A stretch of 64,000 bases of DNA from contig JAHCIQ010000008.1 of assembly GCA_026129135.1 (NCBI GenBank), positions 1 to 64,000 of the forward strand, written 5' to 3'. The notes below the pieces were generated by a model. It was not told the origin of the DNA and made no database searches. It saw only the letters and a list, made by a program, of their open reading frames with translations. The translations under genes were made by a program, and so were the position numbers. Every line of letters begins with the position of its first letter. Position 1 is the first letter of the stretch. The stretch is from Cyanobacteria bacterium TGS_CYA1 (GTDB lineage Bacteria; Cyanobacteriota; Vampirovibrionia; Obscuribacterales; Obscuribacteraceae). Shown piece by piece: positions 1-8,804 of this stretch.

Positions 1-223
1 GGGATTTCAGAGAATCTTTATATGTCTTGTACAGCAAGGCTTTTCGGTCTGAATGACCCGCTATTAATCTGAAAGGCATCAGGATTTTTCAGAATAGATT
101 CGAGATTGGACAAATGTATTCGGTAGCCAGAAGAATTCAAAACTTTGTAGAATGTACGTTCGTATTTGATCTCGTCATGCTGTTTTCGGCAAGGCGAAAT
201 AACTTATTCAGCCAGGAGAAAAG
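1..223. other. Left edge, no clear gene
   Basis: Frame 1 reads about 23 codons to a TGA near position 72, which could be the tail of a gene starting outside the window, but this is too short to judge. The remaining bases hold no open frame I can defend. An AGGAG ribosome binding site just before 224 belongs to the next gene. Confidence 0.3.
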
Positions 224-1129
224 ATGCCGAGACAGGGTCGAGAGTTTGAAAAACTGGTAGCTAGAATAGAAGAAAAATTATGTCCTCTTGGAGTCAAAGT
301 TACTTCGCCAGACCGAATACCAGATCGCGTCACGGGTAACTTGAGAGAAGTTGATGCGTCGATTCGTTATCAAATTGGTTCTGCGTCAATACTAATAACG
401 ATAGAATGTCGCGATAGAAATGCTCCTCAAGACATTACATGGCTAGAGCAAATCAAATCAAAAAAAGACAGTATTGGAGCAAATCAAACGATAGCCGTTG
501 CTAAAGAAGGATTCTCCAAGGGGGCTGAGTTATACGCGAATCAACACGGAATAATTCTGCGACAGTTAGAGGAGATTTCAGACGGATTTATCTTGAATTG
601 TGTAAAAGGCTTGAAGGTCTTCACAAGGGATATTCGCTGTCACATGCGGAATTACAATATTGGTTACTTTCCACTTCCTGAAGACGAAGGGCGCATACAG
701 CTTTCGCTAACTAATGCGGCTCACAAAGCAATTGAGGAAAACAAACCTTTTACGAAAAATAGAGCAGGCGAAGAAATTACCCTTTTGGATTTATACAAAG
801 AGTTATTGCCGGAAGCCAAAGCCTGCATTAGTGAACGCGTGGACGAGGAGCACGAATTTGGCTTACAGGAATTCATTGAGGGAGATGCTGAGTTCGATGC
901 GCATTTTGCGGCTGACGATCTTTTGGTAGACACAGTTTTTGGGCCGCGATTTATTCAGATGATAGTCTTTGGTGTTCATTACGAAGTCAAAACTGAGGCA
1001 ATGGCTCCTTTGACTCCAATGCAATACAAGGATGAAAAGGGGAAGGTGATTGACTCCTTTTCAACAACTACTGATGAGAATAAGACGATGAGGGTCAATT
1101 TGAAATTGGGTTGGGATGAATCGCTTTAG
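224..1129 (+). CDS. Mrr-like restriction endonuclease domain protein
   Basis: This 301-residue protein probably cleaves DNA, or derives from a nuclease that does. The N-terminal 120 residues show the restriction-endonuclease (PD-(D/E)xK) pattern: an Asp in REVDASIRY, then a strand ITIECRDRN, then a helix and a strand (GANQTIAVAKEGFS) typical of Mrr-type folds. The usual ExK is ExR here, so activity is uncertain. The C-terminal 180 residues are not recognised. The ATG follows AGGAG at good spacing. It sits at the left of the mobile element, next to mobilization genes, where restriction or anti-invader cargo is common. The family assignment is from motif reading only. Confidence 0.6.
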   Translation: MPRQGREFEKLVARIEEKLCPLGVKVTSPDRIPDRVTGNLREVDASIRYQIGSASILITIECRDRNAPQDITWLEQIKSKKDSIGANQTIAVAKEGFSKGAELYANQHGIILRQLEEISDGFILNCVKGLKVFTRDIRCHMRNYNIGYFPLPEDEGRIQLSLTNAAHKAIEENKPFTKNRAGEEITLLDLYKELLPEAKACISERVDEEHEFGLQEFIEGDAEFDAHFAADDLLVDTVFGPRFIQMIVFGVHYEVKTEAMAPLTPMQYKDEKGKVIDSFSTTTDENKTMRVNLKLGWDESL

Positions 1130-1328
1130 TTTTGCAGAGTGAAAGAAAATCTGAATTTTTTTTAGAGAAAGCAAAAAAGATTTCAGAGTTTTACCAAATC
1201 TCCCAAATACAGACTGATTTGAGTCTGGAACATTTTAATTTTTTCGCCGTCTAATTTTTCTGAGCTGCTAAGTAAAACATTTAGGGCGGGAATCCTGGGA
1301 AGGTCAAAAGTAGATAGGAGAAATTTTC

Positions 1329-1541
1329 TTGCAATCAGGAAAATGTGCAAAATGTGACAAGGTGATGTTACACGTTATCGTGGAGCACATCATAATCAAA
1401 ACCACAAATTACAATGGACCCGAATTTCACGGCGCATCATTTTTGTGCCCGAACTGTAAAGCAGTAATTTCTGTAAGTTATGATCCATTGACCTTAAAAG
1501 AAGACATTGCTTCCTTAGTCGTTCAGAAGCTGGGGCGCTAA
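1329..1541 (+). CDS. Small zinc-ribbon-like protein, TTG start
   Basis: This is a 70-residue protein with two CxxC pairs, CAKC near residue 6 and CPNC near residue 40, spaced as in a zinc ribbon. The start is TTG, supported by AGGAG eight bases upstream; no ATG lies in a sensible position. The middle is beta-rich with several His residues. Its function is unknown. It could be a small nucleic-acid-binding or regulatory protein of the mobile element. It lies alone between the endonuclease-like gene and the mobilization operon, both on the same strand. Confidence 0.55.
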   Translation: MQSGKCAKCDKVMLHVIVEHIIIKTTNYNGPEFHGASFLCPNCKAVISVSYDPLTLKEDIASLVVQKLGR

Positions 1542-1649
1542 ATAAATTTCGGCAACATAGGCATCTTTAAGTCCTAAAATTTTTGCTCGATAAACAACCT
1601 GCGTTTTTTATTCGAGTATTCAAACAGAACTAACAAAAAGAACTAGTAA

Positions 1650-2138
1650 ATGACAAGTGAAATTCGCAAGGGGCGCAAGCCCACGCTTGTTTCTATCTAT
1701 GGTTCGCTTAGTCCAGAAGATGTGCAAAGGCTAAATAAAATGGCTTTTGCAAAAGGCAAAGCTCCCTCGGCACTAGTACGAGAAGCGGTCCTTGTATTTT
1801 TGGATGCGCAAGAAACCGATGTGATAGATGCAAGGGAGGCGCTTGTAGAGAAGCGTCTCAAAAGGATGGAAGATCGACTGGCATCACTTATGGCTCGAAC
1901 AGCAATCGATGCCGGCATGATATTTCAGATTCTTCAAGCCAACATGAACCCTGAAACTAAATCTGAGGATTTGATGTGGGCTCACAAATTAGCAGTGGAG
2001 AGATTGAAAAGCAAACTTACAGGACAAAATGCGTCTGTAAAAGAGCTTGTGATCGAATCGGAGAAATCGAAGTCAGAAAATGCTGAGCAAGATAATCCTG
2101 AGTCTGATCAACCGACAAAAGAAGCGAGTGATGATTAG
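1650..2138 (+). CDS. Ribbon-helix-helix relaxosome accessory protein (MobC-like)
   Basis: This is a 162-residue protein. The first 60 residues fit a ribbon-helix-helix DNA-binding fold: a basic start, a beta strand with LVSIYGSLSPEDVQRL, and a helix with APSALVREAVLVFLD. A long predicted helix and an acidic, Lys-rich tail follow. Such proteins commonly bind oriT and help a relaxase nick. The next gene, the relaxase, starts inside its 3' end (ATG at 2131, stop at 2136), so the two are translationally coupled. That supports a relaxosome role. The region 5' of this gene (1542-1649) is a reasonable place for oriT, but I could not identify a nic site. Confidence 0.65.
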   Translation: MTSEIRKGRKPTLVSIYGSLSPEDVQRLNKMAFAKGKAPSALVREAVLVFLDAQETDVIDAREALVEKRLKRMEDRLASLMARTAIDAGMIFQILQANMNPETKSEDLMWAHKLAVERLKSKLTGQNASVKELVIESEKSKSENAEQDNPESDQPTKEASDD

Positions 2139-3234
2139 ATCCATTGCAAAACACAAATACCTGAAAGGGCGAAGTGCCTCATCAAAAGCAAGAAAACACG
2201 TAAATTACATAGCCTTCAGATCTGAGTCAAGAGACGAAAAAGAAAGAGGCTCTAGAAAATTCTTCGATGGAAATCGGGAGCAAATAGAGCCAACTGAAGT
2301 CAAAGATTTGATTTTTGAGCAAGGCAAAGAAAAAGACTTCATCATGCACAAACTCATCTTGTCGCCTGGTATTGAGTCAGTTGATATGAAAGAGTACACG
2401 CGCGAAGTTATGGAAAAGTTTGCTGAGCACAAAAGACTTGATCTTGAATGGCGAGCCGTTATCCACAAAAACACAGATCATCAGCATGCTCATATTGTAA
2501 TCATGGGCAAAGACAAGCGCGGCTATGACGTGATGATTCGAAAGGAAGATCACCAGTATTTGCGCAAAGTCGGAGATGATTATCTTGAGCGCGAGCACAA
2601 ACTTGATCGGTTTCTTGATCGCGAAATCCCTACACTGCTTAAAACAAAAGAGTATGAGCGCAGCGGAGACGACTATTTTAAAAGTCTGTTCTCCGGCAAG
2701 AACGAACTTAAGGACAAAGACAAAAGACGCGAAAAGGATTTAGATCCCGATCGCGATAGGCGCGAGTTCGAAAAGCTTGATAAAGATATTCGCGATGCAC
2801 TCAAAAGTGACGATCGAAAAGTCGTTGATTTTGGCAAAGGTAAGAAACAATGGATTCGAGAAGAGCAAGGACGATGGTCGGACTTTCATAGTCATGCACA
2901 GACTATGAAAATTCAGATGGAGTATGACAATTTGCTTCGAACAGATCCAGAGCTTGCTGAATCCATGCTTGCAGAACTGAAGTGGGCGAAACATGTAGAG
3001 CGTGAATTGAGTAACGATCAAAATCCCAGACTCAAACAAATTCTTGGCTTTGAACCTCAACTAAATCGAGAGGTTGAAAAAAGCCAGGAGCAACAACGAA
3101 TGCAGGAATTCACACAGACTGCCCAGGTCTTTGAGGCGAACAGGCAGATTCAAGAAGGTCAAAAACTAGGCGGTATTGAACAGGCTGAACAGCCCAAAGT
3201 CAAAGACCGCGATGAACTGGAGCGCGACAAATGA
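2131..3234 (+). CDS. Relaxase / mobilization nuclease
   Basis: This protein is predicted to nick one strand at oriT and pilot it during conjugative transfer. Around residues 112-124 it has HKNTDHQHAHIVI, the three-histidine metal site of HUH relaxases (His117, 119, 121). A candidate catalytic Tyr lies near residue 26 in VNYIAF. The C-terminal half is highly charged. I chose ATG 2131 rather than the upstream in-frame ATG at 2080 because it overlaps the previous gene's stop by a few bases and gives a normal relaxase N-terminus. At about 367 residues it is a short relaxase with no helicase domain. The stop overlaps the start of the coupling protein gene (3231). Confidence 0.8.
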   Translation: MIRSIAKHKYLKGRSASSKARKHVNYIAFRSESRDEKERGSRKFFDGNREQIEPTEVKDLIFEQGKEKDFIMHKLILSPGIESVDMKEYTREVMEKFAEHKRLDLEWRAVIHKNTDHQHAHIVIMGKDKRGYDVMIRKEDHQYLRKVGDDYLEREHKLDRFLDREIPTLLKTKEYERSGDDYFKSLFSGKNELKDKDKRREKDLDPDRDRREFEKLDKDIRDALKSDDRKVVDFGKGKKQWIREEQGRWSDFHSHAQTMKIQMEYDNLLRTDPELAESMLAELKWAKHVERELSNDQNPRLKQILGFEPQLNREVEKSQEQQRMQEFTQTAQVFEANRQIQEGQKLGGIEQAEQPKVKDRDELERDK

Positions 3235-5207
3235 ACAATATTCAAGTAACTCATAATGTAGTAATACCAATTCCTGTTGACCGCGCACCTGAATTGGTAG
3301 CGGCTACAGTGAATTCTTTGGGATGGAAAATTAGACATGTAGATTCACTATTGAAGAGACTTTCAGCGATGGATAATAAGATTGATGTAATAGGTCGAGA
3401 TTCGTGGAAATTTGAATTCGATTTAGCAGTGTCTTGGAAAAAGGTGAAAGCAGAATCAGTCGATATTGCAGTATCAGTTAGTGAGAGGCAAATGCAGTGG
3501 ACATTGCCACACTGCGAAGAGCGATGCAGAGCTATTGTTGAAGGAATAAAGCTGGATGCAAAAGCAATCTCTTTGTCCGAACAGGTATCTGATACATATG
3601 GCTCGGCGAAATGGGATTCGGTAGATGATTTGGATCGAGCTGGCTATGTCGTTTCAAAAACTGATCATACAAGGCTTATTTTAGGACCAGCACGAGATGG
3701 CTTTGTTATTAGTGTTCCACCGGGTGAGACAGCAATGCACGCAACTGTTTGCGGACCGACAGGGTCCGGAAAAAGCTCCACTGTGTATATTCCAAATTTG
3801 ATTGAAAGAACTGGCATAAGCGCCGTTGTGACTGAAGCTACAGCAGGAACGGAGGAGCCTGACTTATTCAAGAAAACCTCAGGACTTAGAAAAACCGCAG
3901 GTCACAAAATCTATTATTTCAACCCAGATGACTTGCGCTCGACTCGAATCAATCCAATCGAGCATCTGAAAACGTATGACGAAGCAAGTCACGTGGCATC
4001 ACTCATTATCCAAAATACTTCTGGCAAACACACCGGTACAGACAAAATCTGGGAAGACTCGGAACGTCAACTTCTAAAGTCACTTATTTTGCATGCAATG
4101 GGAGAGAAAGGGACGCTTGCAGATATTCGCTCTTGGCTGAGAGAGGGACCAGAAAAGATTGGAGCTTTGTTGAAAAATTCGACATACACACTTGCTATGA
4201 AAGAGTTCTGGGGATTTTTCAATAACTCTTCTGAAGGATTTAGATTTGGTGTAATCTCAGGGTTGATGCAAAGACTAAATCTCTGGGTTTCGCCTCGAAT
4301 AGCAGCTCTAACAGAGAAAACAGATCTCGATATTGACGCGCTGCCTAATGAACTATTCACGTTCTATTTTGCAGTACCTGCTCAAAAGACCGAATTAAAG
4401 CCACTGTCTGCGTTGATTTTTAATTTTATTTTGGACTTGGCCCTTCAAAGAAAATTCCAAAGACCACTTGCTTTGTTTCTAGACGAGTTCACGAATTACG
4501 GCTACATACCTGGTATTGCGGAGAAGATGACGATTATTCGCCATCGCAATATCCCTGCAATGCTTGGTTTCCAAGATTACGTTCAGCTTAGAAAAGTCTA
4601 CGGAGACGACGATGCGACGCTGCTGTTCAGTCAGCCAGGTACAAGGTTTGTATTTCGTCCTAGAGATAACACAACTGCTCGAAAAGTAAGTGATGCTCTA
4701 GGATCTAAAACTATTATCGAGCGAAAAGTGACAAGTTCAGGACACATAAACGAGCGTGAGTTTGCTCGTAAGTTAATGAGTCCTGACGAAGTAATGTCAT
4801 TGGAAAAAGGCAAAGCAATTGTCTTTACTCCATCGACTAATCCAATTTTGCTTCAGTCATTTACATGGCAAGACTACAAAGAAGCTATTGCTTTTGACCC
4901 TCCAGATCTTAGAACTCTGGATGTGGACGAGGAGTTGAAGCGCAGATGCGAACAAGAGGCAAGCAAGCCTGAATGGCAGCATCAGGCACAGGAGAAAAAA
5001 TACAATCAGAACGACAATACATTTAAATCTCAAAAGCGAAGAGAGAAACGCAAACAAAAAAATGCCTATTATCAATCACAACAGCCGAGTTTTGAGAATA
5101 GAAAAACCGAGCCGAAAGTGCCTGAACAAAAGCTGGGAGATACTCAAGCCTCAAAACAAAATCAGTCTGGCTCTCCTTCACGCTTCAACATTCCAGAGGG
5201 GATTTAG
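3231..5207 (+). CDS. TraD/VirD4-type coupling protein ATPase
   Basis: This protein is predicted to couple the relaxase-DNA complex to a type IV secretion channel using ATP. The 658 residues include Walker A GPTGSGKSS at 175-183 and a Walker B strand LALFLDEF near 416-423. Downstream of these lies sequence typical of TraG/TraD proteins. No transmembrane helices appear at the N-terminus, where most family members have two. Instead there is an alpha/beta domain of about 110 residues. The next gene encodes a membrane protein that may supply the anchor. The C-terminal 90 residues are Lys/Gln-rich. No mating-pore genes are in the window, so the element may be mobilizable rather than self-transferring, or the pore genes may lie to the left. 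Confidence 0.8.
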   Translation: MNNIQVTHNVVIPIPVDRAPELVAATVNSLGWKIRHVDSLLKRLSAMDNKIDVIGRDSWKFEFDLAVSWKKVKAESVDIAVSVSERQMQWTLPHCEERCRAIVEGIKLDAKAISLSEQVSDTYGSAKWDSVDDLDRAGYVVSKTDHTRLILGPARDGFVISVPPGETAMHATVCGPTGSGKSSTVYIPNLIERTGISAVVTEATAGTEEPDLFKKTSGLRKTAGHKIYYFNPDDLRSTRINPIEHLKTYDEASHVASLIIQNTSGKHTGTDKIWEDSERQLLKSLILHAMGEKGTLADIRSWLREGPEKIGALLKNSTYTLAMKEFWGFFNNSSEGFRFGVISGLMQRLNLWVSPRIAALTEKTDLDIDALPNELFTFYFAVPAQKTELKPLSALIFNFILDLALQRKFQRPLALFLDEFTNYGYIPGIAEKMTIIRHRNIPAMLGFQDYVQLRKVYGDDDATLLFSQPGTRFVFRPRDNTTARKVSDALGSKTIIERKVTSSGHINEREFARKLMSPDEVMSLEKGKAIVFTPSTNPILLQSFTWQDYKEAIAFDPPDLRTLDVDEELKRRCEQEASKPEWQHQAQEKKYNQNDNTFKSQKRREKRKQKNAYYQSQQPSFENRKTEPKVPEQKLGDTQASKQNQSGSPSRFNIPEGI

Positions 5208-5209
5208 CC

Positions 5210-5887
5210 ATGATTGTACTTGGAATTATTTTTGGACTAATTGCCTTTTGTGCAATTAATAGCCTGGTTGGTGAATTCGTAATTTCAAAAGCCGGGACTG
5301 GAGTTTTGCCTGGCCTGGTCGCTGCAGTTTGGGCTGCTTATCCGTTTTTTCACAAGGCAAGAATACACAGTATAAATTTCTTACATCCTGGACTAGTTAA
5401 ATATCCAGTGAATGTGCAAGTAGCATTCTCGAAAATCAGAAGAATACTAAGTGAGTCTAGCTATTTCTATGGCGATAAATGGTATGTGGTAACTGCTGAT
5501 ACTGCAACGAATTGCATTGTTGCAGATCTCAGATTCTATGAAGAAGAAATTCGTATAGAGACTACTGGTTATGGACATTGTCATCAAAGACAAGTTCGCA
5601 TGCAGAGATTCATCCGACTCAATTTGACTTTGAATCCAAATGGCATTGCAGAGTCAAATGTTCAAATGGATTTTGAGATTAAAGCCGAAGGTTTTAACAA
5701 GCAGTCGTGTGAAAACATTGTCGCTGACTTGAAGACGAAAATAGAAGAAGAAATCGGTCCTGGTCAAAACCAGGAAGCGCTAGTTTCCGACTCAATACCT
5801 CCAGCATCTTGGTGGCTCATCGGAGCAACTAGTTTTGCGCTTATCTGCATGTTCATAGACATCAACAAAAACCTTTGGGGGAGCTAA
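5210..5887 (+). CDS. Membrane protein of the mobilization operon
   Basis: This is a 225-residue protein that I do not recognise by family. Residues 1-50 form two hydrophobic segments, residues 60-190 form a soluble alpha/beta domain, and a third membrane helix lies near the C-terminus (SWWLIGATSFALICMF). It starts two bases after the coupling-protein stop, and its own stop overlaps the next start (TAATG). The operon position and the missing membrane anchor of the coupling ATPase suggest that it anchors or modulates that ATPase. That role is inference. Confidence 0.6.
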   Translation: MIVLGIIFGLIAFCAINSLVGEFVISKAGTGVLPGLVAAVWAAYPFFHKARIHSINFLHPGLVKYPVNVQVAFSKIRRILSESSYFYGDKWYVVTADTATNCIVADLRFYEEEIRIETTGYGHCHQRQVRMQRFIRLNLTLNPNGIAESNVQMDFEIKAEGFNKQSCENIVADLKTKIEEEIGPGQNQEALVSDSIPPASWWLIGATSFALICMFIDINKNLWGS

Positions 5888-6732
5888 TGGCTACACAAGA
5901 ACAATTACATGAAGCATATAATGCATTTCGAATTCCAATCGGAAGCTCGTGGGAAGTGATCAAAAAACGATATAAGGTCCTCGTCAGAATTTGGCATCCA
6001 GATAGGCAAGGCGAGTCTCTTCATGCAGATGCAGAGCAAGAGTTGAAAGAACTCAATCATTTCTATCAAGATATTTTTAAGCCGCATTTCGCGGGCAATG
6101 AACATCGTGAGGATAGGTATTGTCTTTGTCAATCTGTTCCATCTAGTCAGTCCAGAACCAACGTTGATTCGAATGATGAAGCACCACAAGCAGATGCAAC
6201 TTCATCTCCTGAAACTAATCCAGGACCAAAACCAGAATCTGAGCCTGCTTCTGGACCATCACCGGAACCTGAAATCCACACTACTTTTACTTGGCATAGT
6301 CAACCGGTGGTTGATGATTCAAAAGTAGTTGTTGGAAAGCAGAGAGATGCTGCTGTAGCTTGTGGAGTGATTTTTGTGGGCATGTGCATGTTTTCAGTTT
6401 TTGCAAATGTGACCAAAGCTAGTTTTGCAAAAACAAATTTAGATCCTATTGTGCCAAGCTCGATGAGTATCACGAACCTCTCTAAACCGCGCGAGGTGAC
6501 TTACACAACACCCAATAGGTTAACTTTTGAAATCTCAGATGACGCAAGGAGAGCAGTAACTTATAACGAAATCAAAATAGATGCTATTAAGCGCGAAATC
6601 GAAACAAGGAAAGCGCAAATAAGGATGGCAACTGCATCTAGCTCAGGGCAATTGTATAGAGAGCTTGGAGTAAAGGAGGAAGAGTTGAGACAACTGCAAG
6701 CAAGAACAGAGCAGTTGAAGCTTGGCAAGTAA
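5887..6732 (+). CDS. J-domain protein with one membrane helix
   Basis: The N-terminal 65 residues are a J domain, with the diagnostic HPD in IWHPDRQGE, so this should stimulate an Hsp70 (DnaK) ATPase. A Pro/Glu-rich linker follows (PGPKPESEPASGPSPEPE), then one membrane helix (AVACGVIFVGMCMFSVFA) and a C-terminal coiled coil. I chose ATG 5887, which overlaps the previous stop and follows GGGGGAG; an in-frame ATG at 5875 would lie within the upstream gene. A J-protein as the last gene of a mobilization operon is unusual. It could recruit a chaperone to the membrane to unfold the relaxase, which is inference. Confidence 0.7.
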   Translation: MATQEQLHEAYNAFRIPIGSSWEVIKKRYKVLVRIWHPDRQGESLHADAEQELKELNHFYQDIFKPHFAGNEHREDRYCLCQSVPSSQSRTNVDSNDEAPQADATSSPETNPGPKPESEPASGPSPEPEIHTTFTWHSQPVVDDSKVVVGKQRDAAVACGVIFVGMCMFSVFANVTKASFAKTNLDPIVPSSMSITNLSKPREVTYTTPNRLTFEISDDARRAVTYNEIKIDAIKREIETRKAQIRMATASSSGQLYRELGVKEEELRQLQARTEQLKLGK

Positions 6733-6768
6733 GTAAGACTTGGATAATTAGAACAATCCAGAGTGATT

Positions 6769-7725
6769 TTAAGAACTTAAATCATTTAATTTTGAAATGC
6801 AAAAATCCGCCAGGTTTTGAGATGTCCAGAAAATGTTTTTTTCTCTAATGTCGAACCAATGCAATTTACCAGGTGAACCAAGTTTTTTTGGTAAATACCA
6901 AAAAACTTCTCCCTCATTTCCTGCAAATTTTCCGTCCACGCGAAATTCAAGTGTAATGATGTTTTCCGTAATCCGCAAAAAGAGAATTGCTGACAAGTAA
7001 CGGAGTTCGCCCCCCAAATGGTTTGATTTAAGTTTGTAATTTACGCTATCTTGAGTAGTTGTTATCTTAGTTTGTAGTTCTGAAACAAAGTCATGCCATC
7101 CGAAATTAATATATTTGTTGGCATATTTTATAGCTGCTTTCATCTCTTTCTTGTTTTTTTCAACTGGCAGTAAAATTTTCCAAAGCTCGGGCTGTAGTTG
7201 AGGGTGAAGCTTAAAGCCATGTATTGTTTCTTGCAAACTTGAACCCACTATTGAACTTCCTGTGAGCATCCGGCTTTGAATTCGCCTGCAGATCTTATCC
7301 CAAGCAATTATGTATGCCTTCGAGGCATCTATTGAACCGTCAAACTTTACTACAAAACTTTTCTGTGATTGCTTTCCATATGCCTCTTTCATATCGGCAT
7401 AAATGTGTTTCCAATACGCGAAATTGTTACTTCCATCAACACAAATAAGCAAAAGCGGCGCAGTAGTAACTAAGCTATAAGCATAAAGCTTTGAACTACA
7501 TTGAAAACTTTTAGCACCATTCTTCAACGTTTTTATTTGTACTTCAAGTTTTCCCATTGGAGTGTCTGTCAGATCTACCAACTCTACAGTTCCATCTGTG
7601 TTTGGTCTTTTGTCACTCTTTTCAAATTGGTCTTTGACCCATTCTTCGTCAAGAAGATTTTGCAGGATCTTTAAAGACTTGCTTTCTTGACTGTCATTAT
7701 TTGGATACTGTGCTGGTCGTGACAT
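6769..7725 (-). CDS. DUF4365 nuclease-like protein
   Basis: This is a 318-residue protein whose N-terminal half matches what I know of DUF4365. It has a short helix (LLDEEWVKDQFEKS), then DGTVELVDLT, then GKLEVQIKTL, a PD-(D/E)xK-like arrangement in which Glu and Lys lie in EVQIK. A hydrophobic strand LLLICVDG follows. DUF4365 proteins are often in defence islands and are thought to act as nucleases. This is the last gene of a three-gene minus-strand group (TIR-like, DUF6602, DUF4365), 136 bases downstream of the DUF6602 gene. It converges with the J-protein gene, 36 bases apart. The nuclease role is inferred. Confidence 0.65.
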   Translation of the reverse strand: MSRPAQYPNNDSQESKSLKILQNLLDEEWVKDQFEKSDKRPNTDGTVELVDLTDTPMGKLEVQIKTLKNGAKSFQCSSKLYAYSLVTTAPLLLICVDGSNNFAYWKHIYADMKEAYGKQSQKSFVVKFDGSIDASKAYIIAWDKICRRIQSRMLTGSSIVGSSLQETIHGFKLHPQLQPELWKILLPVEKNKKEMKAAIKYANKYINFGWHDFVSELQTKITTTQDSVNYKLKSNHLGGELRYLSAILFLRITENIITLEFRVDGKFAGNEGEVFWYLPKKLGSPGKLHWFDIREKNIFWTSQNLADFCISKLNDLSS

Positions 7726-7861
7726 TTCACAATAAATAGCGATTTTTTCTGAATCAGGTAACTAATTAAATTTCTGGTTTGACGTGTCTTTAGACGAATC
7801 AGATGTTTAATGATACTTGCTTTTCTCGCATGACACATTATTAGCTCTCATGCTAATTTAA

Positions 7862-8758
7862 TTATAGGATTTGAAGTCCTTCTTCACTTTCCTGAAAGAC
7901 ATTTTTCACATAAGACCAATAGTGTGGCTTGTACAGCGCTATCCTACTGAGGGCGTCTGCAAGTACTGCCCACAGAAAGGCTAAATTTTCCTCAGCCGTT
8001 TGTGGTGCAACAGCCCATACGCAGGAATGGGCGTCCGCGAATTCTGGAAAAACAATCGATTCATAGTGATTCGGATTCATTTTGGGGTCCCGCCAATACA
8101 TCAGGAGACCCTTATTTAGTAAGCAAACCACATTAGGAAGACAGTCTCGACAAGTCTCACTGTATGTTTTTCTTACATCATTCATATCAAAATCTCCGCT
8201 ATCTATGAAAATCATGAACGTATACAGCGGGTTGAGATATGGTAATTCGCTCTCTAAGCCAATTAGTTTTATGCCTGATCCAAGACCCGTTTTTACAAAA
8301 TTCTTTGGTGTGGCGTCTCTTTTTAGTTCGTGTTTAAGCTTTTTGATTGTCTTTGAAAACTTAAAAATTGGCTCGTCGGCTTTTCTATAAGTCGATTTGA
8401 TTTCTGCAACGGCATAAACAGATTCGAAAGGAAAATAAGAACGTTTGTCCCTATTTTCTTGCAAGGATGGAAAATCCGTTGAATCAGTGATTATCAAATC
8501 AATATCTGGACTAACTCTACCTTCCTTATCTACAATGTGGCCATTTCCTATTTCGCAACGTTTTGCTAATCTTCTTCTGAAAAAATCTCTAACTGCGACT
8601 TCCACCTCATCACCTGACGATCCGATGTTCTTCATGTTATGGATAAGTCGAGCTTTCTTGCGAGCTGTTTGTAGATCGATCGTCTCTAATTCAAAAAGTT
8701 CTCGAATCGGAATAGTTATATCTTTTCCATCGATCATAGACGCGGTGTCGCTCGACAT
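7862..8758 (-). CDS. DUF6602-type nuclease-like protein
   Basis: This is a 298-residue protein resembling DUF6602. A helical start with SSGDEVEVAVRDFFRRRL is followed by a PD-(D/E)xK-like core: Asp in SPDIDLIITD, and Glu and Lys in YAVAEIKSTY. Its fold therefore probably resembles restriction nucleases. It lies 46 bases downstream of the TIR-like gene on the same strand, so co-transcription is likely. With the downstream DUF4365 gene it gives two nuclease-like partners for one TIR-like protein. The exact function is unknown and no target is evident. Confidence 0.65.
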   Translation of the reverse strand: MSSDTASMIDGKDITIPIRELFELETIDLQTARKKARLIHNMKNIGSSGDEVEVAVRDFFRRRLAKRCEIGNGHIVDKEGRVSPDIDLIITDSTDFPSLQENRDKRSYFPFESVYAVAEIKSTYRKADEPIFKFSKTIKKLKHELKRDATPKNFVKTGLGSGIKLIGLESELPYLNPLYTFMIFIDSGDFDMNDVRKTYSETCRDCLPNVVCLLNKGLLMYWRDPKMNPNHYESIVFPEFADAHSCVWAVAPQTAEENLAFLWAVLADALSRIALYKPHYWSYVKNVFQESEEGLQIL

Positions 8759-8804
8759 CTGTTTTTCGCCTCAAGGTATTATCTAGTTTGGTTTTTCACA
8801 TTTT

